Source of the DNA: JAGNKE01 sp965230245
GTDB taxonomy: Bacteria; Pseudomonadota; Alphaproteobacteria; Micavibrionales; Micavibrionaceae
Reading direction: 5' to 3'
NCBI GenBank assembly: GCA_965230245.1
Contig: OZ246000.1
Span: 1,922,001 to 1,986,000 of the forward strand
DNA: 64,000 nucleotides
Below are positions 50,155 to 60,500 of this stretch, piece after piece. The notes under the pieces were generated by a model, which did no database searches, had not been told where the DNA came from, and saw only the letters and a list, made by a program, of their open reading frames with translations. Every line of letters begins with the position of its first letter. Position 1 is the first letter of the stretch. Made by a program: the position numbers and the translations under genes.

Positions 50155-51977
50155 CACTTATCATCGCCCATCTTGAGCGCGGCGATAAACGCGCTCTGCG
50201 GAATCTCGACATTCCCGTACTGGCGCATCTTGGCTTTCCCTTTTTTCTGCTTCTCCAGCAGCTTTTTCTTCCGCGTGATATCCCCGCCGTAACATTTCGC
50301 CGTGACATCCTTGCGGAGCGCGGACACGTTCTCCCGCGCGATAATCTTCCCGCCGATCGCGGCCTGAATGGCGATTTTAAACATCTGACGCGGGATCAAA
50401 TCTTTCAGCCGTTCACACAGCGCCCGCCCACGCGTTTCCGCAGCGGAGCGGTGAACAATCATCGCCAGCGCATCCACAGGCTCGTCATTCACGCGGATAT
50501 CCATCTTCACAAGATCGTTCTCGCCATACCCGTCCAGCTCGTAATCAAAACTGGCATAGCCCTTGGAGATACTCTTCAAACGGTCATAGAAATCAAACAC
50601 CACCTCATTCAGCGGCAAACGGTAAACCAGCATCGCACGGCTCCCCGCATAGGTCAGGTCAATCTGCACCCCGCGCCGATCCTGACAGAGCTGCAACAAC
50701 CCGCCCAGATATTCATCGGGCACAAGAATCGTCGCCTTGATCCACGGCTCCTCAACGCTCTTGATCTTCATCACATCGGGCATATCAACGGGGTTATAAA
50801 GCTCGATCACATCGCCGTTCGTCATGTTCAGGCGGTAAACAACGCTCGGCGCGGTCGGGATCAGATCGAGGTCAAACTCGCGCTCCAGCCGCTCCTGTAT
50901 AATCTCCATATGCAGCAGGCCCAAAAACCCGCAACGGAAACCCAGACCCAACGCCTGAGAGCTTTCCATCTCATATTCCAAAGACGCATCATTAAGTTTC
51001 AGCTTGCCAAGGGAGTCGCGCAGCTTGTCAAACTCGCTCGCATCCGCAGGATAAAATGAACAAAACACCATTGGCACAGATGGTTTAAAGCCGGGCAGGA
51101 TATCCGCACACGGCTTTTTCTCATCCGTAATCGTATCCCCGACATTCGTCTCCGAAATATCCTTGATCGAGGCCGTAATAAACCCCATCTCGCCGGGGCC
51201 GAGCGCATCCAGCAAAACGTGTTTCGGCGTAAACATCCCCACACGGTCAATCTCGCGCGTGCGCCCGTTACTCATGAATTTGATCTTCTGACCCTTCTTC
51301 AGATACCCGTCCAGCACCCGCACAAGGATAACAACCCCCAGATAGGCGTCATACCAAGAGTCGACCAGCAGCGCCTTCGTCGGCTTATCGCCATCCCCTT
51401 CATGCGGAGGAGGGAGCTTCGTGACAATCGCCTCCAGAAGATCCGCAACGCCCACACCCGTCTTACCGGAGCAGGGCACCGCCTCGCTCGCATCCAGCCC
51501 GATTACATCCTCGATCTGCTGCTTGGCGTTATCGACATCCGCCGCGGGCAGGTCGATTTTGTTAATCACAGGCACGATCTCGTGGTTATTCTCGATGGCT
51601 TGGTACACATTCGCCAGCGTTTGAGCCTCAACCCCCTGCGTCGCATCAACAACCAGCAAAGAGCCTTCACAAGACGCCAGAGAACGCGACACCTCATACG
51701 AAAAATCCACATGCCCCGGCGTATCCATCAAATTCAGCTGATACTCGATCCCGTCCTTGGCGGTGTAGGCAAGGCGCACCGTCTGCGCCTTGATCGTAAT
51801 CCCGCGCTCACGTTCGATCTCCATGGAATCCAGCACCTGCTGCTGCATTTCGCGCTCTTCCAGCCCGCCGCAGGTCTGGATCAGACGGTCGGCCAGCGTG
51901 GACTTACCATGGTCGATATGGGCGATGATCGCGAAGTTGCGGATATGCGCCAATGCTTTTGTTTCGGGTTTACTCAT
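50154..51977 (-). CDS. lepA: Elongation factor 4 (LepA)
   Basis: 607-residue translational GTPase that back-translocates or remodels stalled ribosomes. G1 AHIDHGKSTL (19-28), G3 DTPGHVDFSYE and G4 NKIDLPAAD are visible; the LepA-specific C-terminal domain ends RKKKLLEKQKKGKAKMRQYGNVEIPQSAF. Length and order match the family fully. It precedes the pentapeptide-repeat gene with a one-base overlap. Confidence 0.98.
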   Translation of the reverse strand: MSKPETKALAHIRNFAIIAHIDHGKSTLADRLIQTCGGLEEREMQQQVLDSMEIERERGITIKAQTVRLAYTAKDGIEYQLNLMDTPGHVDFSYEVSRSLASCEGSLLVVDATQGVEAQTLANVYQAIENNHEIVPVINKIDLPAADVDNAKQQIEDVIGLDASEAVPCSGKTGVGVADLLEAIVTKLPPPHEGDGDKPTKALLVDSWYDAYLGVVILVRVLDGYLKKGQKIKFMSNGRTREIDRVGMFTPKHVLLDALGPGEMGFITASIKDISETNVGDTITDEKKPCADILPGFKPSVPMVFCSFYPADASEFDKLRDSLGKLKLNDASLEYEMESSQALGLGFRCGFLGLLHMEIIQERLEREFDLDLIPTAPSVVYRLNMTNGDVIELYNPVDMPDVMKIKSVEEPWIKATILVPDEYLGGLLQLCQDRRGVQIDLTYAGSRAMLVYRLPLNEVVFDFYDRLKSISKGYASFDYELDGYGENDLVKMDIRVNDEPVDALAMIVHRSAAETRGRALCERLKDLIPRQMFKIAIQAAIGGKIIARENVSALRKDVTAKCYGGDITRKKKLLEKQKKGKAKMRQYGNVEIPQSAFIAALKMGDDK

Positions 51978-52132
51978 GCACGCGAAGATAAGGATTTTAT
52001 TGCCAAAAATCTATGAAAAAGTAGCGATTTATGCGATATTGAACAGGATAAATTGACATAAGAAAAACAGTCATTTACCACTAAGAAAAAGATTAAAGAA
52101 AAACACATCAGGTGCAAGCAGGGTGACCCATC

Positions 52133-52864
52133 ATGCAGGTCTCGTTTGAAGAGGCGGTCGGTGCAGACGACCAGACAAGATTCCTATACTTTTTTGCCAT
52201 GCGCGAACACGCCTTGAAACAGGCTGAGCAAGACTTGCGCGAAACCTATGGTGACGATCTGCGGCTGACTTTGTTTGACAAACGCACGTCACAAGCCATC
52301 GGCGATCAATGGTGGTCGCATATCGAACAATTCTGGGAAGAGAACCCCGATATCGACAGTGGCCGCGATCTCAGTCCGTATCTAAAGGGTGTGATGCCTG
52401 TTCCCGAGGAGCTTACGGAAGACGCGATCCGCGATTTCAGCCGCAGAGCAGGGGGCTACCACCCCGAAAAATTCGAAGTTGCCGTCTGGAAGGGCGATGA
52501 ACTCTGCGGCATCGCCATTGGCCGCCACGAAGAAGCAGCAGAAAACGATTATGTGTCCATAAGAGTAGCCGAAGGGTCTCCGGTTCCCAACCATGCCTTA
52601 AAAGGGCATATTTTAAGAATTGTAGACACAGCGGCCTGCTACCACGCGGATGCTATGGGGCTGGATAAAGTCGCCCATATCGGTCCGTATTCGCAAGGTG
52701 CAATGAAAAAACTCGCCGAATTCGGCCTCTCGCCCGAACCCATCATGTTCGGTGAGGAGCAGCAGGAAGCATACATCCGCCACGTTGAGGATGTACTCGG
52801 CTCCGTCGATCCTGAGTCAAGAACGGGATTCATCGCACAAATCGGAAAACCACCCGAGGCGTAA
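52133..52864 (+). CDS. Hypothetical protein (possible acyltransferase fold)
   Basis: 243 residues, cytoplasmic. The central part (PEKFEVAVWKGDELCGIAIGRHE ... DYVSIRVAEGSPVPNHALKGHILRIVD) has a strand-turn-strand pattern compatible with GNAT-like folds but no clear RxxGxG loop. C terminus acidic. No family was recognised with confidence. It stands alone with its own upstream region. Confidence 0.55.
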   Translation: MQVSFEEAVGADDQTRFLYFFAMREHALKQAEQDLRETYGDDLRLTLFDKRTSQAIGDQWWSHIEQFWEENPDIDSGRDLSPYLKGVMPVPEELTEDAIRDFSRRAGGYHPEKFEVAVWKGDELCGIAIGRHEEAAENDYVSIRVAEGSPVPNHALKGHILRIVDTAACYHADAMGLDKVAHIGPYSQGAMKKLAEFGLSPEPIMFGEEQQEAYIRHVEDVLGSVDPESRTGFIAQIGKPPEA

Positions 52865-52992
52865 GTAAAATTCTTATGACACGTGAGTTATACAATCGCG
52901 GGATGAGTGCGGCCATCACTAATACGAACACTTTTTCAAAAATGCCAACGCGTGTATAATTGTAAATCAATTCAAAAATTGAAGAGGTTTGT

Positions 52993-53256
52993 GTGAATCA
53001 ACAACCAGAAGAAGATAGCATTTATCTAGCGTCCGAAGACAATAGACGCAAAAAAATGCCGCCGCCCTATGTCAGTATTTTCTTCATAATTCTGGCCATA
53101 ATTCTGGGTTTCTACGCCGTGATGATACAAGACCCTGAGGAAGGCAAGAGACGATATGAACAAAACATGGAAAGGTCTCAGAGAGCGATAGCACAAGAAC
53201 AGGAATATTATAAAAACTTAAAACCCAAACAAGCCGATCCTCTGAGAGATCGTTAG
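52993..53256 (+). CDS. Small single-pass membrane protein
   Basis: 87 residues with a GTG start (GAAGAGG upstream). One membrane helix (YVSIFFIILAIILGFYAVMI, about 26-45) with a charged N terminus and a Glu/Gln-rich tail. No family was recognised. Confidence 0.55.
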   Translation: MNQQPEEDSIYLASEDNRRKKMPPPYVSIFFIILAIILGFYAVMIQDPEEGKRRYEQNMERSQRAIAQEQEYYKNLKPKQADPLRDR

Positions 53257-53283
53257 TGTGTATGTATTCTAAGGAGATATTTG

Positions 53284-53326
53284 AAATAAAAAAGCCGAAC
53301 TATGAGGAGTGGTCATAACCCGGCTT
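53284..53326 (-). terminator. Terminator of the 59-residue peptide gene
   Basis: On the minus strand AAGCCG (from 53326 down) pairs with CGGCTT, followed by a T-rich run (complement of A's 53284-53293). The loop is 23 nt, so the hairpin is only moderately strong. CGCTTACTTACT lies just before it, as in the region before acnA. Confidence 0.6.
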
Positions 53327-53401
53327 AGATAGTAAGTAAGCGTATTTGATTTAGAATTAAAAATTCAAAACTGTAAGATGCTGGTCTTGCTGCAAGCGTG
53401 T

Positions 53402-53581
53402 TTAGACAACTGGACCGCTTCCAAAACCGCCATCGTTAACGAAGGTCATATCCTGACCGTCCATTCCGCCGGCTTCTGCATTGAAATAAGTAGCACCTTC
53501 ACCAGGAGTAATGCTAATACCAACTTGGGTATCACCCGCAAAGCTATTAGCCAATTCCTGAATATTTTCTACACCACTCAT
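53402..53581 (-). CDS. 59-residue acidic Gly-rich peptide
   Basis: Frame of 59 codons with GAGGAG about 8 bases before the ATG and a terminator downstream. It begins MSGVENIQELANSFAGDTQVG and ends with a Gly-rich acidic stretch (NDGGFGSGPVV). No signal peptide. It is in line with the two genes upstream and the giant protein genes. It might be a small secreted or modified peptide with a helical leader, or a structural component. Function is unknown. Confidence 0.65.
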   Translation of the reverse strand: MSGVENIQELANSFAGDTQVGISITPGEGATYFNAEAGGMDGQDMTFVNDGGFGSGPVV

Positions 53582-53632
53582 ATTTTCACTCCTCTATTTT
53601 AATTTTTTAGTTTCACCCGTAATTAAACTCTT

Positions 53633-53998
53633 TTAAGCCTGATGAAGGATAAGCGGGATGTAATGGCCTTCTTTGGCCTCTCCTGTTTCATCATCCATCA
53701 AAATCATCAGAACCTGATGAGAATTTTGCATGTTCTTGGAGACATCCTTCGTGAGAGGTAACCCCGCGTCACGTATTTCTCCGTCATCCATAACAAAATC
53801 CAGTTTGTAAGTTCCTAAATCAAACTCTAGCCAAGAAAGACTGTTTTTAAATGGCTTGTTGTGAAAGATTGCACAACGTCCGTCTTCTTTAACAGCAACT
53901 TGTATGTTTAAGGAACTTCCATCCTCACAACCATAAACAAAGTCGGTAAGGTCACCATACTTTGGCTTATCTGTACTTTGTCCGGTTGTCTCACTCAT
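53633..53998 (-). CDS. Hypothetical protein (probable paralogue 1 of giant-protein locus)
   Basis: 121 residues, beta-rich, no signal. The end FVMDDGEIRDAGLPL ... QVLMILMDDETGEAKEGHYIPLIL matches in spacing the end of the next upstream gene (FTKDGQQMDLGTRI ... SVLMVRTEKGQAIEGFEVLL), so the two are likely ancient duplicates. No family was recognised. Confidence 0.6.
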   Translation of the reverse strand: MSETTGQSTDKPKYGDLTDFVYGCEDGSSLNIQVAVKEDGRCAIFHNKPFKNSLSWLEFDLGTYKLDFVMDDGEIRDAGLPLTKDVSKNMQNSHQVLMILMDDETGEAKEGHYIPLILHQA

Positions 53999-54066
53999 CC
54001 CAAATAATTTTTCTACTTGTTAATATTATAACCACATCGAATACAAAAAAGCCCGAAAAAAATTCC

Positions 54067-54540
54067 CTAATTAAGCACTTTTTCTTCTTTTTCTTTTCTC
54101 TTCAGGAGTACTTCAAATCCTTCTATGGCCTGACCTTTTTCTGTCCGAACCATCAAAACCGATTTGGCAGTACTGATATACGGTCTGACAAGCCATTGTA
54201 TACGCGTACCCAAATCCATTTGCTGTCCGTCTTTTGTAAAAACCGTAATGCGTTTTGTTTCAGGATTGTACTCAAGAAAATCAATCGTACAAGAAAGCTT
54301 CGGACTATGAAAGATAAATATCTCGTCCTGTTCCTTGTCACAAAAAATGGAGAAGTCTTCCTGTTTAAACAGTGCCTTACCGGAACTTTTCAACGAAGAG
54401 CCCCAGTCATCTTTCATACTGGTCAAAAACGACTTTTTCGGTGGTTCCTTGTCTTCATCTGACATGATCATGTTCGCCAGGACGGCCTGTTGTTCCATAG
54501 AGAGAGAAGTGTGATCGGTAATCGCACTGTGTATCATCAT
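54067..54540 (-). CDS. Hypothetical protein (probable paralogue 2 of giant-protein locus)
   Basis: 157 residues, no signal peptide. N-terminal part charged and probably disordered (SDEDKEPPKKSFLTSMKDDWGS), C-terminal part beta-rich and similar to the neighbour. It lies 40 bp downstream of the giant 2080-residue gene on the same strand. Confidence 0.6.
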   Translation of the reverse strand: MMIHSAITDHTSLSMEQQAVLANMIMSDEDKEPPKKSFLTSMKDDWGSSLKSSGKALFKQEDFSIFCDKEQDEIFIFHSPKLSCTIDFLEYNPETKRITVFTKDGQQMDLGTRIQWLVRPYISTAKSVLMVRTEKGQAIEGFEVLLKRKEKEEKVLN

Positions 54541-54580
54541 AGCACTAGTCTCTCAATGGTTAAAGTCATAACAAATACCC

Positions 54581-57500
54581 TTACTGGGAAGGGGCAAGTT
54601 CTTCGGCAACACCGCGCTCGCCGCCCATGATCATGATTTGGTCTTCCAGAACGGTACCATCGCCATTCGGCTGACGAATAATACGTGAATAGGTTTCACC
54701 GGCTTCATCCGGAAGTGTTTCGACATTACCCTGCATAACAGGCTCTGTGCGTCTGCTTCCGTCACGGAAAACGCGCGCACCGTAGCGTGTATCTTCCTCT
54801 CTTGGGATTGACACTTCATCTCTGCGACCGTCCAGTCTTGTCACGGAGACATTGTTGGAGCGGAAAGGATATGTGCTGCCCGGAGTCTCGCCGTTATAAT
54901 TTTGTGCGGTTGCACGCCAGCGGCCACCCATACGGTCAAGTCTGTCACCCAGACCGCTGGATCCTCTAAGCGCCATGAGAAGGCAAACACCAACGACAGC
55001 CAGTTTCAAACCGCCGCTTAACTGCATACCCGTCCATTTACCGACGGTGCTGTTCCATGTTCCGATCAGCATCAGCGGCAGAAGCAGTCCCTTAATACCG
55101 GCATCCGCAACCTGATACATCGTCTTGCCGCCCTGAGTACGGGAAGCCGCACGGGCAACATCTCTGTTCCACCAGTCACTTACACCGTGGAAGGCATCGG
55201 TTATGGCATTCATGCCCTGACCGATCATGCTTGGACCGCCGCCCGGCGCATTACGTGTCAGATTACTGAAGATACCGTTGTCACCGCCGTCAAGGAATCC
55301 TGTAACACTGCCCAAACGGTCACTTTGACGCTGTCTGTGCAGGAATTCATCCAGAGTTTGGTCTGCCTCGACAGCCGCGCGTGCATCACGGTTGGCCGCT
55401 GCAGCTTGTTGCTGGGCACGGCGTCCGAAGCGTGCTTTCTCGCGCATATCTTCAAGCTGGCGTCTGACTGTTTCAAGGCCACCGACTGTTCCGGCCTGAA
55501 TCTGCTGCTGAAGACGCTCGACATCACGATGTGCCGTTTCGGCGGAACGGTATGAATTTCTGGCGATTTCAGCCTGACGACGCACCTCGGCAAGTGTACT
55601 TTCCCAGGCAGGATCGGGGGTAATACCGTTATTACGAGCCTGTTCCTGAGCTTCCAGAACACTGGTTACCATGGCGGCACTGTCTTCCGCTGCCAGTCTT
55701 GCACTTTCAACTGAACGGTTGGATTCTCTAACCAAGTCATTAGCAGAACTCTTAAGAGCGGCAAGCTGTTCGGCAGGCGTTCCTGTTGTTGTAGCTCTAT
55801 CATCGCCGATAAATACAGGACCATCGTCTCTAGAGCCTGTGTCTGCACCGCGATCAACTGTAGTCGTTGGCTCCGGCACTTCTGTCAGGACTGCTGCAAG
55901 TGCAGAATCCGCAGCAATGGCTTGTCTGATTTCTGTTTGTAATCCGGCTGCAGTCGTTCCGTTTGTTCTCATGCCTGCACGTAACGTTTGTGATTCGGTC
56001 AGCAAACGCTCCGCCTCGGCAGGGTCTGTAGCCGTCGCAATCGAATTGATATTGGCTCGGATGGTCGCCAGAGACTGATCGTTCTGACTTTGAATCTCTT
56101 CCATACGATCAAGTTTCGGACGCAGTGTCTCAAGCAATGTCTGTAGACGATCAGCCTCGGCTGTATTACCGGCTGTACGTTCCGCAGCAATCTTGTCTTC
56201 AACCTTACCCAGAAGATCTGTCGCACTTGTAACCTGATTATCAACATTTGTCTTAGCAGGAGCAAGACCACGCGCCAGAGCAGAGGCACCGGTTCGTGCG
56301 GCTTCCAATCTCTGGTCGGCCGTCGCAGGAGGAGGGGCTGGCTCTTCCGTTAGATCAGGCTCGGGCACTTGTGTCAGTATCGCAGCAAGAGCAGGGTCAG
56401 CAGCAACCATGCGTCTGACTTCGGCTTGTAGTTCTGCAGTACGCGCAGCATAACGACCCATATCCGCTGTACGGCCTTCTGCGATCGCAAGGGCTTCCTC
56501 AGCTTCCATACGGTCAGTAGCATAAGGAATAGCGGCAATCTTCTCACGCGCCTGATCAAACGCCTCATCAGACTGTCCCTGAACTTCTACAAGCTCTTCG
56601 ACTTGTGGCTGAAGTGTTGAAAGGAATTGTGTAAGGCGCTCTGCTTCGGCTGTATTGCCCGCATCACGGGCGGCATCTCTCATCTCACCAACGCGGCTGA
56701 TAACGTTGCTTATAGCTTCCGCCTGCGCATCTACTTGTGCTTTAAGAGGCGCAATTTGCTCTCCCAATGCTATAGCGCGTGTGCGGATATCTTCGATCGA
56801 TGCCACATCTTCTGCATCATCACGATCGGCCCAAGAGAACCATGAATCCGGTATCAAATCAATTTTGACACCTCTGTCAAACATGAAGTCGCTTGCTGCA
56901 CCAACGAGTGTATCACTCATATACCCGTCGATAGGACCCTGTCCGCCCGGCCATAAACTCGCAATACCGACGATCGGCTTCGCAAAACCGTAATCCAGAA
57001 TAGTAAGGCCTGTGCCGGAAAGTGTTGCAGCAGGACGCAGAGGATTATAATTGAGAGGTGTGTCAATGCCCGGCTCATCATCAAAGCCTTCGATTCCTAA
57101 GGCGGCCGTTCCATGATAAAGACCCATACCCGCCGCACCCGGAACAAGAATAATCTTCCCGAGAGGAGTCATCCCCATGGAGCTGTTGCGCCACCAGTTA
57201 TCACTTCTCAAGACATTGAAGAAGGACCCGATATCGTTATTACGCATGGTAGAAGACAACAGACCGCCCGTGCTCAATCTGGCGGGCATTTTCAAATACC
57301 ATGGCAGACGGTCCAGACGTCCGCCTTCACCGAAGATTTTTCCTGTGGCTTCAATCGCCTCGCCTTCAGGAGTGACCTGAGCAGATCCCATTCTCCAGCG
57401 GCGCTGAATACCATGCAAGCGCATACCGTATGTTTTCTCACCACTTTGAACCTTAACCGGCCCAAGGTCAGCACCTGTTACATAAGCCCATGCTTTGGCA

Positions 57501-60500
57501 ATGGTGTTACGAAGTGGGGTACGCAAGTATTTGTTCAGTGTCGGTGTAGACAGGAACTGACCCGGAGGCGGATACCCGCGTGCAATGTGCCAGAATTCCG
57601 CAAAAGGTGCATAAAACTTTGCTTCAATCGCACGTGGACCCAAAGGTGCATCGTTATCTTTAATGTCCTGCAGGGCTTCGAGAACCTTCTCCATCCAGCG
57701 CTTCTGGTGTGGATCCTTCTCCACAGCAATCTTGGACCTTAAGCGTGTAAAAATACCTTCCGGAAACACTTCCTGAGAACTCGCACCGGCTTTGGCTTGC
57801 AGAACACGGATAAGACGGTTGGCGTCATAATCGATACCAAGCTCGTAATATTCCTCCATACGGGACAAGAACTTGTTGGCAATCTCAACTTCGTCAAATT
57901 CGGAAGAGGGGTCCGTATATTTTTTCAACTCATTGAGAAGCTTAACCATACGGTTTTCAATGTTATGGCCGTCTTCCATGGCATTGGCCATGTACGGTCT
58001 GTACTGGTCGGCAACAAGTCTGCGGTCAAACGGGTTGTATGAACCACCTTCGATAGAACGAACGAGTGTTTCAATGCGGTGGTGCAGACCTGCTCCACCG
58101 TTAAGGTCAATACCTTCCACCCGCAGACGCACGCCGCTACCAACACGCTCCAAACGGCTGAACAGCATTGTATCCAGTGTTTCGTGTAAGTTTGTTCTTT
58201 CGCCGGTTGCCAGTTTGTCAATTTCACTGGCATAGCGATTGGCCAGACTGATGGAACTATCAGGATCACGAAGACCCATCAATGTTTCTTCGATATCATC
58301 GGCATACTCTTGCAACGACGTCATCTGACGTGAATTAAGTCCCGTCATACCGGGGTACTTGGTTGGCAAAAGCCCGTTACCGTTGGCAATTTCAGCTTTT
58401 AGCTGCCTGACCGCAACAAGTGCTTCATCTATATTGTCGGCGTTTTGCTCTGCAAACTGGCGGAAAAGAACATCAATCTTGTCCTTAAGCTGGTCAGCAG
58501 TCAAACGGGTTCCATCTGCGGCACCGGCTCTGAATTCTGCAACGGCAGCATGAAGCTTCTTCTGAAGATCAATGACATCGTCCATAACGCCGCTACCCTT
58601 GAGTGCGTTATCAACGTGGCTGATTGCTGGCTTAATGAAGTAATCACGTGCAAAAATATTAGGCAAACCTTCACGGGGATTACCCTTCGTGAATTGCCTT
58701 AATGGTCCCGGCAGGCGATCCCACCAACCGGCCGGCATCAAATCAAGCGCACGGTGAGGTCGGGTGACAAAGGCATCAGGAATAATACGGCCTGGGTCGG
58801 TGTTTTTCGGCGTGCCTGTAAAGAAACGCACCCAGCCATTAGGACCGTAAGTATTGAAATTACCGCCCGGACCAAAAGCATTTCTGAAAGCTTGGCCGTT
58901 ATTTTCAAGAATAGAAGCCGGATTATTCAGCATACCGCGCGGAATATCGCGCTGCAGATTAACGATCCTGCGTGCGGCTCTGACAATCTCACTGGTATTG
59001 TCGAGCCCGCCTTCACTAACCATCTCAGTCAGGCGAGCCGCACTGACATTCTTGCCAGTCCCGTACTCACCTACGAACGCAGCCCAGAAATCCATTTCCG
59101 CCTCGGAAGGCTCAAAATTACGGGCAGCAGCTTCAGTACCTTCTTCGGCAGCATTACGTCCCACCTGTGCATCCGCATCGTCGAAAACCGAACGGATAAA
59201 GTCTTCGTTGCGAGTTTGTCCGGCTGTTTCTTGCAGACGCGCCAGATCTTCCGCGCTCATGTTTTCAGTCGCATCAACAAGACGCTTGGCAGAGAGGTAA
59301 AGCTCGTCTGTCAGTTCAATTCCATGTTCTGCAGCCAGTTCATCAAGGCGCGCAGCGGAAACAGGGCCGTCTGTGAATTCATCTATAAATCCGTACCAGA
59401 ACCCTGTATGCGTCACAGGAATATCGTCAAGTACGCGCGCACCGTCTCCGGCGGCATCAAGAGCATCATCAGTAACCGAACGCAGAATTCTGAGTCTGCC
59501 CGCGTCCATGTTCATCTCGGCGAATTCGTTTAAGGCGCCGTCGGCCTTCAATGCTTCAAGGAATTGCGGGTTAAGTTCGACACTGCCATCCTGTATGGCA
59601 TCCAACATGTGGCGTGCACCGATAACAAAGCTGTCAGTATCGCTCAACCCGAATTCTGCAACCAGAGCATCAATATCTACTCTTTGTGCGCCGCCGCTTT
59701 CAATGCCGTCAACGAAACGCAGCCAGAAGTCTCTTTGTTGTTGTGTCACTTCTGCAACCACATCGGTCGCACCTCTTAGGCGCAGCAGGGCATCGGGATC
59801 AAAATCAACACCGGCACGTTGCCCGTCAGCAAGCAACTGATTCGCAAGCCTGACAAAATCATCCGTTTCATCAAGGCCGGCCTCACGGGCGAGACTTTGA
59901 ACATTAACGCGCTCGGCGTTACCGCTCTGCAGACCGTCAACAAACTTCGTCCAGAAATCACGCTGATTATCAGTCACATTACGCACGACGTTGGTGGCGG
60001 CTTCTAATCCTTCGTCTGCACCGCTCAGAACTTCCTCTGCAGTATTTGTTGCTTGCCCGTAGGTGCGTCTGAACAAATCACCGCCGTCACTCAGTGCTTC
60101 TGCGGGAGGATCTCTTAACACGGAAGCAGGAACACGAAGGTTCTCTTCAACAATAGTATTGGCAACACGAGCCAACTCATCATCTGCTTCAAGGCCGTGT
60201 TTGGTCATCATATTTGTGACATTGTCCGCATTCATCGGCAATCCGGTCGCACGCAGGTTTGAAAACTCTCTCCAGAAGGCGGCTTGAGCCGCTGATAAAC
60301 CGGCAAGTGCTTCAGAAACACGCGGCGCAGTAGGAATAGGGCGCGTAGCGTTAGCAGTCATTTCATCAACGCGTGTAACCAATGCATTGGCAAAATTCTC
60401 TGCAGTAGCGCCATCGTCAATCTCGGCTTTCAGAACGGCCACAAGGACTGAATCTTCATCGAGCCTGTAAACAGAGCTCAACTCCTCAAGCCTGCGTCTC

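Noticed and set aside
51219..52016. 265-codon frame opposite lepA
   Set aside because: Antisense to a highly conserved gene, rich in His, Arg and Gln as expected from reverse frames, with no start signal.
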